From Jaltomata sinuosa (taxonomy: Eukaryota > Streptophyta > Magnoliopsida > Solanales > Solanaceae), in assembly GCA_003996215.1 (NCBI GenBank), contig QJPP01001789.1:248001-312000 (forward strand): a stretch of 64,000 bases of DNA, given 5' to 3'. Within the stretch, counting starts at the first letter, position 1. Each line of letters begins with the position of its first letter. Positions 1 to 12,570 of this stretch are shown one piece after another. The translations under genes were made by a program, and so were the position numbers. The notes beneath the pieces are model-generated. The model was not told where the DNA came from, ran no database searches, and was given only the letters and a program-made list of their open reading frames with translations.

Positions 1-2911
1 TATATGTATTACTTCTAGCAATCTGTTTTTTTTTTTTTGGAATCCAAACTCTTATCAATTTAAATTATGATTTTCCTCCACGAGTACAATAGCTTTTACT
101 TTAGATGTGTGTATATATCATTTCAAAATATTTCATCTCCATTTTTGATAAATAAATTGATAGCAGGCAACCAACTTCTTTGTGATTCGTATGTATTTAT
201 CTAGACTCTCATGTTAAGTTGTTGATGGGGAAACCAATTATTTGGTATACGATACTTCCAAAAAGAAGAAATACAAATCGATTATCTACATCAAGTTATT
301 CAAACTCGAATTCTAGGTATGTAAAGGCTATTCCTTTCTTTTCTTGGCACGATTTCTTGATTTTAGCGGTTATAAATTTATCGTGCTTTTGAGAAACTAT
401 TTGTAGAGCTTTAGAATTATTATATTCCTCTTATACCGTTATTCCTCGTCATGAACTCATATTCAATAGTATTGACTCCGTGTCAAGTGGGGAAATAGTA
501 ACTGTATATGTATTCTTGTTGATGGGCTGACTTGAGGCGAGCATATATCCCAATATATAAAGAGTTATAGGGCCTATTATATAATAGAATTAAAAGTCTT
601 TGAGTCTAGTTTCTAGAACATCAAACCGTTCGTCCATACGACGTCAGATTAGAAAGTTATGACCATTTTACCATAGACTGTCCGGGTAGGGCCGAAATTA
701 TCATAAAATTGTGTTTTGACTTGGTTTTGATATAGTAACGGTGGTGGGTCCTTATAAGAACTTGTTTAGTTTTGGATTTTGAAGCTTTTGTCGTGGTAAT
801 CTCCCTTCTACGACTCTCCTACGAAATTTCACGTTCTAGAATTTTCTTATAGACTTTCAAGCCAAGAAATAGTGTTTTGAATACCGTGCCTCTGGGCAGC
901 CTTTTTCTTATTAAGTTGGGTCATCATTGTTGTATACTGATGGTGTTAAAGTGTTGGAGGGACTGGTGGGTTGGTGCGTTTCTTCTCGGAGTCGCGTACG
1001 GCAATTATTAGATTGAACAATGTGAAATACACCTTGTTAGATTGTCTCGGGAGCTCACTGCTCTTATAAGGCATTGATAGCTTTTTGTTGTTATTATTAG
1101 CTATGGGTCTAGTAGGAATTGTGATGTCGATTATTGAGTTAGAGTGGGATGGTCGTAATAACTACTTTAATGCCTCACTGATTGACTGTGGTTCGTTCCT
1201 GCAGTCTTGTTGATTCTCATAGTTGTGTTACGATCAGTTGATCGAACTTGATAGAAACACCTTTAAGATTCAATTGAATGGATTGTTAAGTCCATCATTC
1301 TTCTTGGCACGTTCTTTTATAGTCCATAGTATGTTAAGGCTAAGCGTTGTCCTTCCTTTAAGCACGAACTTTAGAAAATTCCTAAATCGTCAAATGCGAT
1401 ATTTTACTATTGTACTGCTAGAAAGACCTTCTGTGAAAGGCATTGGGATTGCAGCTGAAGTACTTTCGTGATATTATTATGACGATATTCCACTCATTCG
1501 GTTATATAGATATTCGACATCTATAGGTCATTTTGTCGGCTTTCTTAACTATATGTCTATATGTAGGAGTTCTCTTTCTTCTTTGCGTGTTGTAATTTAA
1601 AATTATTGCAAAGGAACATTAAGAATTTGGAACCAGCCCTCCTTCCTCGCTAAAATGATTTTTGGAAAGCTAATAATAATTCGATTTTCAAAATTCTCAA
1701 ATGTAACTCGTATGTTTAAACTACCAAGGATTCGATTTTTGAAATACCTTCTTTTACAAACTATTAGGGAAACATATATAAAGACTAAGTGAATCACCTT
1801 AAGCTCTTTATAAACATCCTCAGGTTTAATTTACCTTTCTATTGTCGAGTTGAGTGTTCAAATTTCTTCTAATAGCACATAAGGTTCTACGAGGCATTTA
1901 CATGTTATACGAAAGTAATTACGAGATTATGAGAATAAGAGTACCAACAAGCCAAGATTGGAAACATAATTATGATGACATACGTGCATTATGCATCCAT
2001 GACATGACATGCTATGCATCGTACTCTCGAGCTATAATCGGGAGGTATGGGGCCTATTGCCTATATTTATACGTATGAGACACAGATGGCCACGAGTTGG
2101 CAGATACGATCTCGGTTAGCTACCGAAAGACACCACTATTGCTAGCACTTGGTTGTGTACGACATGCATTTGCATTTATATATATGTATTCACGGCATAC
2201 GATTGCGCGAGCATACCATGTATATTTAATTTCTATAAGGTCAGATGTCAGCCATGGAGGCTATCAGAGTTTCAGTTTCAGGTGGTATCTCTATTACCTT
2301 TTTTACAACAGCTATTTATGATTCTACTCTCTGCCTTACATACCAGTACATTTTTATTCGTACTGACGTCCCATTTCCTGGGGATGCTGCATTTTGTTTT
2401 GTGCGTGCAGGTCCAGGTAGGGACTCTGATCGATCCCTCCACTAGGATTCGGGGTTCAGCTTTGAGTTGGTAAGCTCCACCTCTTCCTGGGTCTATCAGA
2501 GGGTGTTTACATTTATTGTACAGTTTGGGTATAGTCGGGGCCTTGTCCCGACCGATTCTTATGACACTCGTAGAGGCTATTGTGTACATGGTATTCTAGG
2601 TTTCTTTTTGCAGCTTCTAGTCTCCAGCCCCATAGGTTTGGCATGTATGTATATGTATATATGTGTGTCTTCAGTTGCGGCCTCATCGGCTAGGTAGTAC
2701 TTTATTATTTTTTGGCTTGTCTATCTTTGTCTATATGACATGTTCTCATTCAGGTTATGACCCTAACGGTCCAGGCTTGGTATTTCAGATGTTATGCTAC
2801 CTGACTTTTTTTTTGGGCCCACAGTTTAGTCAGTTAGTATATTTTAGTGGCTAACTCGGTCGATTAAGGTATCGAGTGCCAGTCGCGCCTCCCTTAGCTT
2901 GGGGCGTGATA
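1..2911 (+). mobile_element. Ty3/gypsy LTR remnant, left part unclear
   Basis: No coding capacity is convincing here. The right end reads GGGGCGTGAT at 2901-2910, close to the GGGGCGTGACA that ends the LTR at 7665. A splice-donor-like AGGTATGTAAAG lies at 315-326. An inverted repeat CAGTAC...GTACTG lies at 2344-2365, followed by an acceptor-like GTGCGTGCAG ending at 2410. The LTRs at 5627, 33276 and 40227 carry the same landmarks in the same order. A segment near 598-690 also resembles 33558-33640 in wording (a 'gtctttga' block followed by 'aaagttat'). I infer a decayed LTR of a related chromovirus. Its left boundary is not visible and may be outside the window. Confidence 0.5.
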
Positions 2912-4230
2912 ACTATGCATCCATAAATGAGCCAGTCCCTGTCATTCCAGACCCACTACACCCAGGGTACTACACACAATTACCCGGACCCATCTCGGAT
3001 CCCTAGACAATTCTTCCCAGGATATCACCTGCTAGTCACACAATGTGAGACTCCCAGTCATTCCCCTAGTTTATCAACCACATGTAAACCACTCCAAAAC
3101 CATGATCAACAATCCACAACAAACAACCATTATACCCCATTACATATCCCCGAACCATCCTGGATCCCCTCTAGACAACACCTAAGTGTCAGACATACAA
3201 CTCGGTCTATGAAAACCTAAACTTGTAGAGCAATTCAAATAATCCCGGCCTCTCAAGGACCAATATACACAACCACATTTCAAGTTCACAACTCGGTCCA
3301 CTCATGGAACTAATACCAACTACAATAATCCAAACAATATCAATGCAACAACGCAGTAAATAAACCCGTACCAGGCGTGGTACCCAAGCCAACTGTTAGT
3401 ATATACCGTACTAAGCATGGTACCCGAGCCAACCATTAGTATATTTCATACCATGCATGGTACCCAAGCCAACCATTAGTATTTATGTACCAGGCATGAT
3501 ACCCGAGCCAACCAAATGTCAAACAATCCACAGTTATAATAATGAACAATCAACTTGTAAACCAACAAGCAAATTACACAGTTCAATTTACCAGACTGTT
3601 AAACATGACTATCAGACATTCCTAATCAACCCCTAAGAAATACATCTCATACAATTACTTAGATAATAGTACACAACCACACAAAGCATACAAGAATCAA
3701 GCCATCACCTACCCTCTTTTCTGGGTATATAACTTAGCCTCGACCTCTGACTGAAGACTAAACACATTCACCCTTTATTTACATATAATGAACGGTTTCC
3801 CTTTTTAGCATAATTTAACAACCACATTAATTTCAGAACTTACATAGATAATAAAAATATGAATTACCACCCCTTAGCCCTTAGCAAAACCAACGACTAC
3901 TCATCATGCCCTCCACATTCCCGAAACCTCACCTAGGAGTTTCCCGTTTTATACCTATTTAGTTATCCTTGCAATTCCCAGTTTCCTGAACCTTCCCGAC
4001 ATCCCAAACCCTGAGTCCTATCATTTTAGCATACCAAGACAATATAAATAGCCCAAAATAAATACCATCAACCCATAATTCAATCCAACCAATCCCTAGC
4101 TCACTCATAACCAATACCGAATCCACCAAACTTTGTGCCCGAAAGCCTAATCATGGATTCTCCTTTCCCACTATACAATAAGTATAGAATGTAAGAAGGT
4201 CTATCTACTCAAATGAAAACCTAGCCTACC
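2912..4230. other. Unassigned repeat-like sequence, perhaps a reverse-strand LTR
   Basis: This C- and A-rich stretch has no credible ORF. It contains a four-copy tandem array (3368-3525), and its wording (for example GTACCCGAGCCAACC) resembles the reverse complement of gypsy LTR leaders. It follows directly on the LTR-like end at 2911. I could not find its termini or a target-site duplication, so the LTR assignment is only a suggestion. Confidence 0.3.
3368..3525. repeat. Four-copy 40-bp tandem repeat
   Basis: Units begin at about 3368, 3408, 3448 and 3487. Each contains a variant of GTACCAGGCATGGTACCC followed by GAGCCAACC and ATTAGTAT. Each unit includes a small imperfect palindrome around GTACC...GGTAC. 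Copies differ at several positions, so the array is not recent. Confidence 0.85.
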
Positions 4231-4676
4231 GTGGCGCCAAGCAGCTGCAAGGATATGTTTCTGGCTCCGTGAAGGCATTCTCGACTTGGTAATGATCCTG
4301 GAATCTGCTGTTTCACGTCCCTCCAGCCATAGTCCCTCCTCCTTATAGTTTTCTAGTCTTGGAGCAGTATGGGAGGATTTTTGGAGAAACTCTCATATAT
4401 TTTCCAACTGAGGAGGAGAAGTCTTTTTATTAAATCCTGTTCTGAGGCTACTGCCTCCAGACAGTTCGCTATAGTACATGGCCTTATGCCATAGCAGTTC
4501 CGTTATAGAGGATAAAATATCGTTATAGCAGAGTGACTTTAGCCCTGATAATTTCCAAAAATCTAAACTTTTTCGTCATGTCACCCACTTAAAACCAAAA
4601 AAAATATTTTAGCTCGTTCTCAAAATTTTGAAATATCGTGGTTCCTGAAATAACGACCGACCCGATTGTTATAGCT
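4231..4676. other. Unassigned sequence next to a truncated gypsy fragment
   Basis: No coding potential was recognised. Short related words recur (TATGCCATAGCAG, GTTATAGAGG, GTTATAGCAGAG, GTTATAGCTTGAG), which suggests a small repetitive element. I saw no clear terminal inverted repeats. The stretch ends where integrase homology begins abruptly. Confidence 0.3.
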
Positions 4677-5402
4677 TGAGTGATCAATTTCAAGGGTAGT
4701 TGGGATGATCACCTACCTCTCATAGAGTTTTCCTACAATAACAGTTTCCATTCCATTATTCAGATGGCTCCATATGAGGCATTCTATGGTCGTAGATGTA
4801 GGTCATCGTTCGATTGGTTCAAAGTTATTGAAGCAGCTATGATTGGGCTAGATTCGGTTCATGAGGCGATGGAGAAAGTTCAGATCATTAGAGAAAGATT
4901 AGAGATAGCTCAGAGTCACCAGAAGTCCTATGCTGATGTGAGGAGGTGGGACTTAGAGTTTTAGGTTGAGGATTGGGTTTTTCTGAAAGTGTCACCCATG
5001 AAGGGTGTGATGAGATTTGGCAAGAAAGGGAAACTCAGTCCCAAATATGTAGGTCCTTACAGAATTCTGAGAAGGATTGGTAATGTGGCCTACGAGTTAG
5101 AGTTGCCAGCAGAACTAGTAGCGGTTCACCCAGTCTTCCATGTCTCTTTGTTGAAAAAGTATGTTGGGGATCCGACATCGATTGTTCCTCTAGAGAGTGT
5201 AACTGTGAAGGATAGCCTCACCTATGAAGAGGTTTTAGTTGAGATTCTCGACCGTCAGGTTCATAGGTTGAGAAATAAGGAAGTCACTTCAGTGAAGGTT
5301 TTATGGAGGAATCAGTCAATCGAGGGAGCTACCTGGGAAGCAAAAACAGTCATGATGGCCAAGTATCCTCACGTCTTCCCTTCCGATTCAATTTCAGCTT
5401 GA
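4677..5402 (+). pseudogene. Chromovirus integrase C-terminus plus chromodomain, broken
   Basis: This is the 3' end of a Ty3/gypsy Tekay/Del-type polyprotein. The first part holds the end of the integrase core and its C-terminal extension (NNSFHSIIQMAPYEAFYGRR). A TAG at 4962-4964 interrupts the frame, which then continues as VFLKVSPMKGVMRFGKKGKL, the GPF/Y-type module with GPYRILRRIGNVAYELELP. A chromodomain-like tail follows at about 5220-5390 (EILDRQVHRLRNKEV, VLWRNQ, ATWEAK). Gag, protease, reverse transcriptase and most of the integrase are missing upstream. The last codon is followed by about 220 bases leading to the polypurine tract and LTR, as expected for a 3' end. It cannot encode a working enzyme. 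Confidence 0.9.
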
Positions 5403-5611
5403 GGTAATAGTTCCACTCCAGTTTCTTAATTTACTCATATGTATTTCAGTCTCAGTATCATGGTCCCTCAGTTATTCTTGCATTTCAGCATGTTTTCATG
5501 TCCATAAGACCCAACTTAGTTAGATATCAACTTCTATAATCAGTTGGTAGGGATTGCAGCTCCTTCCCTCCAAACACATCTTGTTTAGTCTTCATTCGAG
5601 GATGAATGATC

Positions 5612-5626
5612 CCAAGGGGGAGATAT
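5612..5626 (+). other. Polypurine tract
   Basis: CCCAAGGGGGAGATAT directly precedes the LTR start TGTAACACCCC. A purine-rich run there is the usual plus-strand primer site for reverse transcription. The same arrangement precedes the LTR at 40227. Confidence 0.8.
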
Positions 5627-5699
5627 TGTAACACCCCAAAACTCCCAAGCCTAGACCTAGTTCAGAAAAACTAGAAAAATAATTTTTTTCAAGCATCAG

Positions 5700-6055
5700 C
5701 CAATCCACGAGTTAGATCTACGGGTCATGAAACAATCCATGAGCCGTGGACTAGGCCCGTGAAATCGGATCAGAGCCCTGATGATTTTCTTTGAGAACCA
5801 CGAATTGGTTCTATGAATCATGGAATGATCCACGAGTCATGAACTCATTTTGTGGAACCAGGCCTGAGGGTCAGCGAAAGGTCCAGGATCCACGAGTGGG
5901 ATCCATGACCCATGGAAGTTTCCACGAGTCATGGATCACCCTCGTGGAATCCATTATAGTAGCTTGGAATTTCTGCCGAGGAACCACGACAGGGTTTCAC
6001 GGGCCATAGAAGCATCCATGGACCGTAGTTCTCACTCGTGGAACCTGAGTTGCAA
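5700..6055. repeat. Palindrome-rich island inside the type-1 LTR
   Basis: The words CCACGAGT, GGGTCATGG, CCATGGACCGT and CTCGTGGAA recur in both orientations about ten times in 350 bases. The corresponding islands in the two related LTRs lie at 33672-33905 and 40313-40625. They precede an AT-rich stretch that is the likely start of transcription. Confidence 0.7.
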
Positions 6056-6308
6056 ATTTTTCCAGCAGTCTTCTTTTAATTAATTCAAGGGCATTCTAGT
6101 ATTTTTTATACCCTTTTAATTTCAATACCTAATCATTTTGGGGGGTAATTAAAGAGATTTTCACTCTTATTTACCTATTCTCTCAAAACTAATCAGACTT
6201 AGCAAAATTTGGAGAAAAAGGAATGCTTTTCCCTCTCAAGAACCAGCAGAAGAGTCTTCTCAAGTTCAAGCTTCAATCCCAAGGTTTCCTCCATAGATTT
6301 CCTTCCAG

Positions 6309-7225
6309 GTATGTGGGATTTCATCAGTGGGTTCCTTTCACCCATTGAGTCCCTAGATTCAGCCCAGTTCTTCAGTTCTCCATTAGTTCTTCAGACCAAG
6401 GGTTCCTAAACTTTACAAAATCCTTGCAACTCATATTCTATTACTTGTATGATAGTGATTACATGTTTTCTTAGGAACCTAGGATACCCATGTGTACAAA
6501 ATTCAGTAACCCTAGCATGTGTGAAATTTTTAGTATTTATAAGTTATACTTACTAGTCAGATGATTCAATCAGTATGTTTCAGAATTAGAATGCTATTAG
6601 TTTTAGTATTACTATATTGCATTCTTAGATGACTATTAGTATTTAAGTTATCCAACATTTCAGTTTGCATTCACTGCTTAAATTCAGTTGGGAGTAGACT
6701 TAGTATCGAGTGGACGAAGGGACGAAGGTTCAGATGTCGAATTAGGCTGAGATCTTTAGTAGCAGTCCCTAAGTCCCAGAATTATGGCGCCACTGTAGGT
6801 ATGAAAGGGGTCAGCTGTCTGGCTAGGCTAGTCACCCTTGTCCCTTGTGGACATTAGTTTAGTGGATTCACATCATACTTGTTTAAACCCTTGGCAAGGT
6901 ATGAACACCCTTCTATCCAAGGTTACAGGTTAGCCCCATAGTTAGCTCAGCTTGGGATATGTCGGTTAATAGTAGCTCCCACAGTCAGACTCATATTGCA
7001 CTGACCATGTATCCAGTATCTATTTCAGTTATTCAGATCAGTTCAGCATGTTATAGTATTAGTGTTAGTTACTTGGTCACTGTATTCAGTTTGTCCTTCA
7101 GTTCATGCTTTAGTATGTATTTCCATGTTCAGTCTTTATGTTGTACAACGTTAAATATATCCCGCATGCTCAGTACATTCAAAGTACTGATGCATACTTT
7201 TGTGCTATATCTTATCATGATGTAG
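6309..7225 (+). other. Candidate intron within the LTR
   Basis: A strong donor-like sequence CAG|GTATGTGGG starts the interval. A U-rich tract and GATGTAG end it, 36 bases after the CAGTAC...GTACTG stem-loop. The related LTRs have the same arrangement at 34164-35417 and 40870-41779. Splicing is inferred only from these conserved signals. Confidence 0.4.
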
Positions 7226-7680
7226 GTTCAGGCACCCAGCATCCAGACCACGCTTAGTATGACTTTTCAGTCCTTACTCTGCAGCTCAGTGGTGAGTCCT
7301 CATAGTTCGAGGATGATAGTTATGCTTAATTCATTAAGTTTTATATTTCAGTTTCAAACTATTAGAGTTAGCTAGCGGTTTGTCCCAACAACTCACATCA
7401 GTTAGAGGCTTTCAGACATAGAACTAGAATCAACTATTGGGTTGCCAGTTTTATTTTTAGACTTACTATATTCTCAGTTTCATTATATATATTCAGACAT
7501 GTGTGGATTTCTTTTTCCAACTTATATATTGAGATCAGTTAAGTTTTCCACGCAGTTCGTATATTATCAAAATTTGTCTGGATATGCCAAACCATGGGTT
7601 AGTTTGGGGTCGCTTGTGACACTAAGCACCATATTGTATCCAGGGGTTAGCCTCGGGGCGTGACAATTTTGAATTTAGAT

Positions 7681-8330
7681 TGTTGAATTAGGTTCTTGAA
7701 TTTGATAGTGAATTTGAAAATTTTAAATTAGTTTATATTATTGGGTTATAATCTTGAATTAGTTTTCAACTTTAGGTTCTTGAATTTGATAGTGAATTTA
7801 GAAATTTAAATTAGTTTATATTGTTGGGTTATAATCTTGAATTAGTTTTCAACTTTAGGTTAATTAGTGTTATTTTTGAATTTAGGTTGTTTAATTAGGT
7901 TCTTGAATTTGATAGTGAATTTGGAAATTTTAAATTAGTTTATATTGTTGAGTTATAGTCTTGAATTAGGTTTCAACTTTAAGTTAGTGTTAGGTTTGAA
8001 TTTAGGTTGTTGAATTAGGTTCTTGAATTTGATAGTGAATTTGGAAATTTTGAATTAGTTTATATTCTTGGGTCATATTCTTGAATTAGTTCTGAATTTA
8101 AGTTGTTGAATTAGGTTATTGAATTTGATAGTGGATTTAGAAATTTTAAATTAGTTTATATTGTTAAGTTATAATCTTGAATTAGTTTTCAACTTTAGGT
8201 TCTTGAATTAGGTTCTTGAATTTGATAGTGAATTTAAAAATTTTAAATTAGCTTTATATTATTGGGTTATAATCTTGAATTAGTTTTCAAATTTAGTTTA
8301 TATTATGAACGTCAATGAGTCTAATTTATA
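7681..8330. repeat. AT-rich tandem repeats in the CACTA 5' region
   Basis: The phrase GGTTCTTGAATTTGATAGTG and variants recur at about 7691, 7775, 7899, 8019, 8114 and 8211. The period varies from 84 to 124 bp because sub-blocks (TTGGGTTATAATCTTGAATT, TTTATATTGTT) are present or absent. The array ends just before the transposase start codon. CACTA elements often carry repeats outside their coding part, but repeats this AT-rich next to the start codon are unlike the GC-richer array at the other end. Confidence 0.85.
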
Positions 8331-8353
8331 ATTGAATCATTATATTTTTATAG

Positions 8354-11300
8354 ATGGATCATCGTTTATGGATGTATGATATGTATTATAAAAATGGTGG
8401 TGCTATTAAATCTGAATTTTATGATGGATTTAGAGGTTTTATCGAGCATGCAATGCCACTAGACAACTATCAAAGTCATGGTGTGGTTGGGTGTCCTTGT
8501 AGTCTATGCCGGTGCATGAAGTTTTTTAATCCAGATACAGTTATGGTTCATCTCTATCGTAATGGATTTAAGCCTAGATATTTTATATGGGTTGATAAGG
8601 TGAGAAAGATGAGTTGAATGATATATTTTATAATTCACTGTCTATAGAAGAATATAATAGGGTTGAACGTGATAGGTCTCAAGATGATAGGGTTGAACAC
8701 GATAGGGTGCATGAAATGGTTAATAATGCTTTTGAGATTTAAAATAGGATGGAACCTGAACAATATTTAGAAGAAGCTCCTATTGAAGAAGCAAAACGCT
8801 TCTATAAACAATTACAAGAGGGTAATCATCTATTAAGTGAAGGAAATCTGCATTCTGCTTTGTCAATTGCAGTTAGACTATTGAGTGTCAAATCAGATTT
8901 GAGTGCTTCTCAACCTCTTATGAACTCTGTAGTTGATCTTATGGGAGAAGTAGTTAATAATCCTGAGTTGAAGATACCTAAGAATTTCTATGAAGCAAAA
9001 AAATTGATTTTCAAGTTAGGATTATCATATGATAGAATTTATTATTATGTAAATAGTTGTATATTGTTCTATAAGTATGATGATCATCTTGACAATTGTA
9101 TGTTTAGTGGACATGCTCGGTATAAGCGAACTTCCGGTGAAAAGATAATTCCAATTAAGGCGATGCATTATCTATCTCTTATACCTAGGTTAAAGAGGTT
9201 GTACGCTTTGATAAGTTCTACCCCACATATGAGATGGCACCGTGAAAATAGAAGGCCACCGGGCGTCTTGTCTCATTCATCAGATGGAGAAGCTTGGAAG
9301 CATTTTGATAGAACATATCCTGATTTTGCTAGAGAACAAAAAAATATTAGATTGGAATTATGTGCAGATGGTTTTCACACCATTCTCTAATAATGCTGCA
9401 CCTTATTCTTGCTGGCATGTATTTCTTACTCTGTATAATCTCCCGCCTGAAATGTGTATAACAAGTACCTACATATTTCTAAGTTGTATTATTATGGATC
9501 CCCATAATCCAAAAAATTTGATTGATGTCTATCTGCAGCCATTGATAGATGAGCTAAAATAGTTATGGTTTTACGGTGTAGTGACATATGATATATCAAC
9601 TAAGCAAAATGTTATTATACATGCTTCTTTAATGTGGACTATTAATAATTTTTTTGCGTATGAGATGTTGTCCAGTTGGATGACTACTGAAAAGTTAGCT
9701 TGCCCATATTGCATGGAAAATTCTAAAGCATTCACTTTAAAGCATGGCAAAAAAGATTGCTAGTTCGATTTTCACCGTCAGTTCTTGCCAATGGACCACG
9801 AGTTTAGAAAGATAAAAATATATTCAGAAAGAATAAGGTTGAAAATAATCTTCCACCTCCATCACTTTCAGGACATCAGATTTGGGAGAGAGTTAGCCAG
9901 CTGCCTAAAATTATAGATTTGGGAGAGAGTTCTAGACTTCCTAGATAGGGTGTTGAACATAATTGAACCAAACAAAGCATATTTTGAGAGTTACCGTATT
10001 GGAAGAATAATCTTCTATAACATAATCTTGATGTGATGTACATTAAAAAAATTATTTTGATACATTATTCAACATAGTGATGGATGTTAAGGGCAAGACA
10101 AAAGACAATCCAAAAGCTAGAATAGACTTAAAAAAATATTGTAAGAGAAATGAGTTGTGGTTGCAGAAAATGGGAAATGGTAAAGTGGTTAAGCCCAAGG
10201 CAAGTTTTTCATTCACATTGGATGAAAAATGAGAAATTTGTGAGTGGGTGAATAATTTGAGAATGCTCGAGGGCTATGCTTTGAATTTTGGAAAGAAGAC
10301 AGATATGGATGAAGGAAAATTGATTGGTATGAAAAGTCATTATTGTCATGTTTTCATGAAAACTTTGATTCCTATCGCATTTAGCCACCTTCCCGACAAG
10401 ATATGAAAATCAATCACAAAGATAAGTCTGTTCTTTAAAAAATTGTGTTCTAACACTTCGTTGCAGAGTAGCTTGGAAAAGATGCAGCAAAATATTCCTG
10501 TTATCACCACTAAGTTGGAGAAGATCTTTGCATGTGGCTTTTTTGATGTGATGGAGCATCTTCCAGTTCACCTTATAGAAGAGACACTCCTTGAAGGTCC
10601 AGTTCAAACAAAGTGGATGTATCCATTCGAGAGGTAATGACCCTTTATTGTTTTTGTTATTCTTTCTTAAATGTATTATATTAATTACCTAACATGCAAT
10701 CATATAGAATAATTGGCAAGTGCAAACAAACTATTAAGCAAAGAGGAAAGATCGAAGGATCAATCTGTGAAGCTTATCTTGCAAGAGAAACTACTCATTT
10801 TTGTTCTTACTACTTAGGGAATGAAGTGCTATGTAAGAGAAATAGGGTCAATCGCAATGATGACGGTGATGGTGATCTTATGTTTGAACCAATTTTAATT
10901 TTTAATTAACCTGGGCGAGGATCTAAAAAACGTCAAAGGCGAGGTTTCACTAGTATTGAAAAGCAATCAGATGTGACACATATTTTGCTTAATTATCTCG
11001 AGATTCAATCATATCTTAAGTAAGTCTTGTTAAATTGTGTTATCGAATTACATGAATTTAAATACTAAGTATTAAACTAATGAAATATATTAATGTAAAC
11101 TTAACAGTAAATTCGTAAGCATATGGGGTAATGATACCATATATACAAACTTTTCCTATTGGCTGAGAAAATATGTAAGTGTGTAAAAGCTCATTTACTC
11201 ATTTACGCTTAACATTGAATCAATAGATATAATATACTCATTTACTAAAATTTAATTTGTAGGTTTTTTATGAACATAATACTGTCGAACATCCACAATT

Positions 11301-12003
11301 GGTGAGAGATGTTGCACTTGGGCCTGAAAGTCAAATTCAGACGATGACTAAGTAGTGTGTGAATAGTTTCAAGTTTCAAACTGAAGAAGTTTCTAAGTAT
11401 AAGAAAAATAATAATAGCAGAGTGTGCATTCAAGGTGATGTTGATGATAATGGCTAAACTGTTGAATATTATGGTGTCATACAAGAGATTATTGAAGTTA
11501 GGTATCCTGGTTGGCCAGGGAAAAAAGATAGTGCTATTTCAGTGCAAGTGGTTTGATCTTTCACATAGAGATACCAGAGTGGATCAACAAAATAATATAA
11601 CTAAAGTAAAGCACATGAGATAATATGATCGCTATGATTCTTTTATCATTGCATAAAATATTAAGCAGGTATATTGCGCTCCATATTCGTTGTGCAGAGA
11701 TAAGATTGATTGATGGGTGGTCATAAAAACTAAGTCCGTGGGTAGGATTAAGATTGAGAATGTGTTAGATGTGGTGTACTAGAATGATGTCGCAGTTGTT
11801 CATCAAGCAGTGAATGCTGAGTTGGAAAATAATCTAGAACATCCTCAACGCATATTAAAAGAAGTTTCTGATGATGAGTTGATTGCCATCACAAATTTTG
11901 AGGAAAAAATTACTGAGGAGGAAGAATGGGACAACGAAAATGAAATAACTGATGAGAAAGAATGGGAGACTGATAAAAATGAAATAAATAAGAACAAAGA
12001 TTG
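8354..12003 (+). pseudogene. CACTA transposase (TNP2-type), degenerate
   Basis: Four plant CACTA modules can be read in order. The transposase-associated N-terminus is at 8354-8600, with cysteines CPCSLCRC and LYRNGFKPRYF. The TNP2/Transposase_21 core is at about 8990-10380, with HLDNCMFSGHARYKR, HRENRRPPGVLSH, the CADGF motif that normally carries a catalytic aspartate, and LIDVYLQPLIDELK. A DUF4218-like part is at about 10440-10910 (VQTKWMYPFER, EGSICEAYLARET). A DUF4216-like part is at about 11270-11620 (EYYGVIQEIIEVRYPGW, KIVLFQCKWFD). An acidic tail (11810-12003) follows. Frameshifts lie near 8605 and 9370, and in-frame stops include 9560-9562 and 9761-9763. A plausible intron spans about 10635-10705. 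The gene is beyond function but clearly recognisable. Confidence 0.88.
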
Positions 12004-12560
12004 AGAGAATATGGACTAGTATGTAAATTTATTTATACTTATGATTATGATTTTAATTTCTTTAATACTTATGATTATGGTTTTCTTTAATACTAATGAT
12101 TTTCTTTGAATATTTTAATGTAAATTTACATACATATGTCATTAGGTGATGGTACATTGCATAACTTATGCCTTGGCAGATTCTGAGAGACAACGAATGG
12201 AGAAAGATAAAGATATGTGCAAGACCGTCGAGTCTCTCAAAGAACAAGTGAATATATAGCCTAGTGATGGAGAGGAGTTGTGGAGACTACCACTTAGATT
12301 GACTTTTTTTTTAGTTTGCATTAGCATTTTGACACTTTGTTTATAATTTTAAACTTCTTTTAAGTTTTGAAACACTTTGTAGGTCCTTTGGCTGGATCTT
12401 TTATGTGTTTAATGAATGTTTTACTTCATATTTAGTTTCTTGTTTATGTTGTAGATTCTTTATGAATGTTGTGGCAGTTAGTGCTGGCTTAGACTGTATT
12501 TGAATTAGTTTATAAATGACAGGTGGTGCATATTGAAAATGCAGATTTTTGCAACTGGGA
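12004..12560. other. CACTA 3' region between transposase and subterminal repeats
   Basis: This AT-rich stretch may hold a short second-gene relic around 12120-12260, where a lysine- and glutamate-rich coiled-coil-like reading is possible but broken. The rest resembles an untranslated 3' end. No other feature is visible. Confidence 0.4.
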
Positions 12561-12570
12561 AAAATAAAGA

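Larger units (their letters stand above)
5627..7665 (+). mobile_element. 3' LTR of the truncated chromovirus (type-1 LTR)
   Basis: The LTR starts with TGTAACACCCC after a polypurine tract and ends with GGGGCGTGACA, giving 2039 bp with TG...CA ends. It shares architecture with the LTRs at 33276-35848 and 40227-42162. From left to right: a block of CCACGAG / CATGGACCGT words (about 5700-6055), a donor-like CAGGTATGTG (6306-6315), an inverted repeat CAGTAC...GTACTG (7171-7189), and an acceptor-like site ending at 7225. There is no matching 5' LTR in the window. The right flank runs straight into CACTA-derived repeats, so this element probably inserted into, or recombined with, the CACTA element. 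Confidence 0.9.

Noticed and set aside
2097..2589. Several overlapping short ORFs on both strands
   Set aside because: The region is LTR-like. None has a domain, and the overlap of frames on both strands points to chance.
3368..3525. Possible CRISPR-like array (regular 40-bp units)
   Set aside because: The units are contiguous with no unique spacers, and the sequence is a plant nuclear genome.
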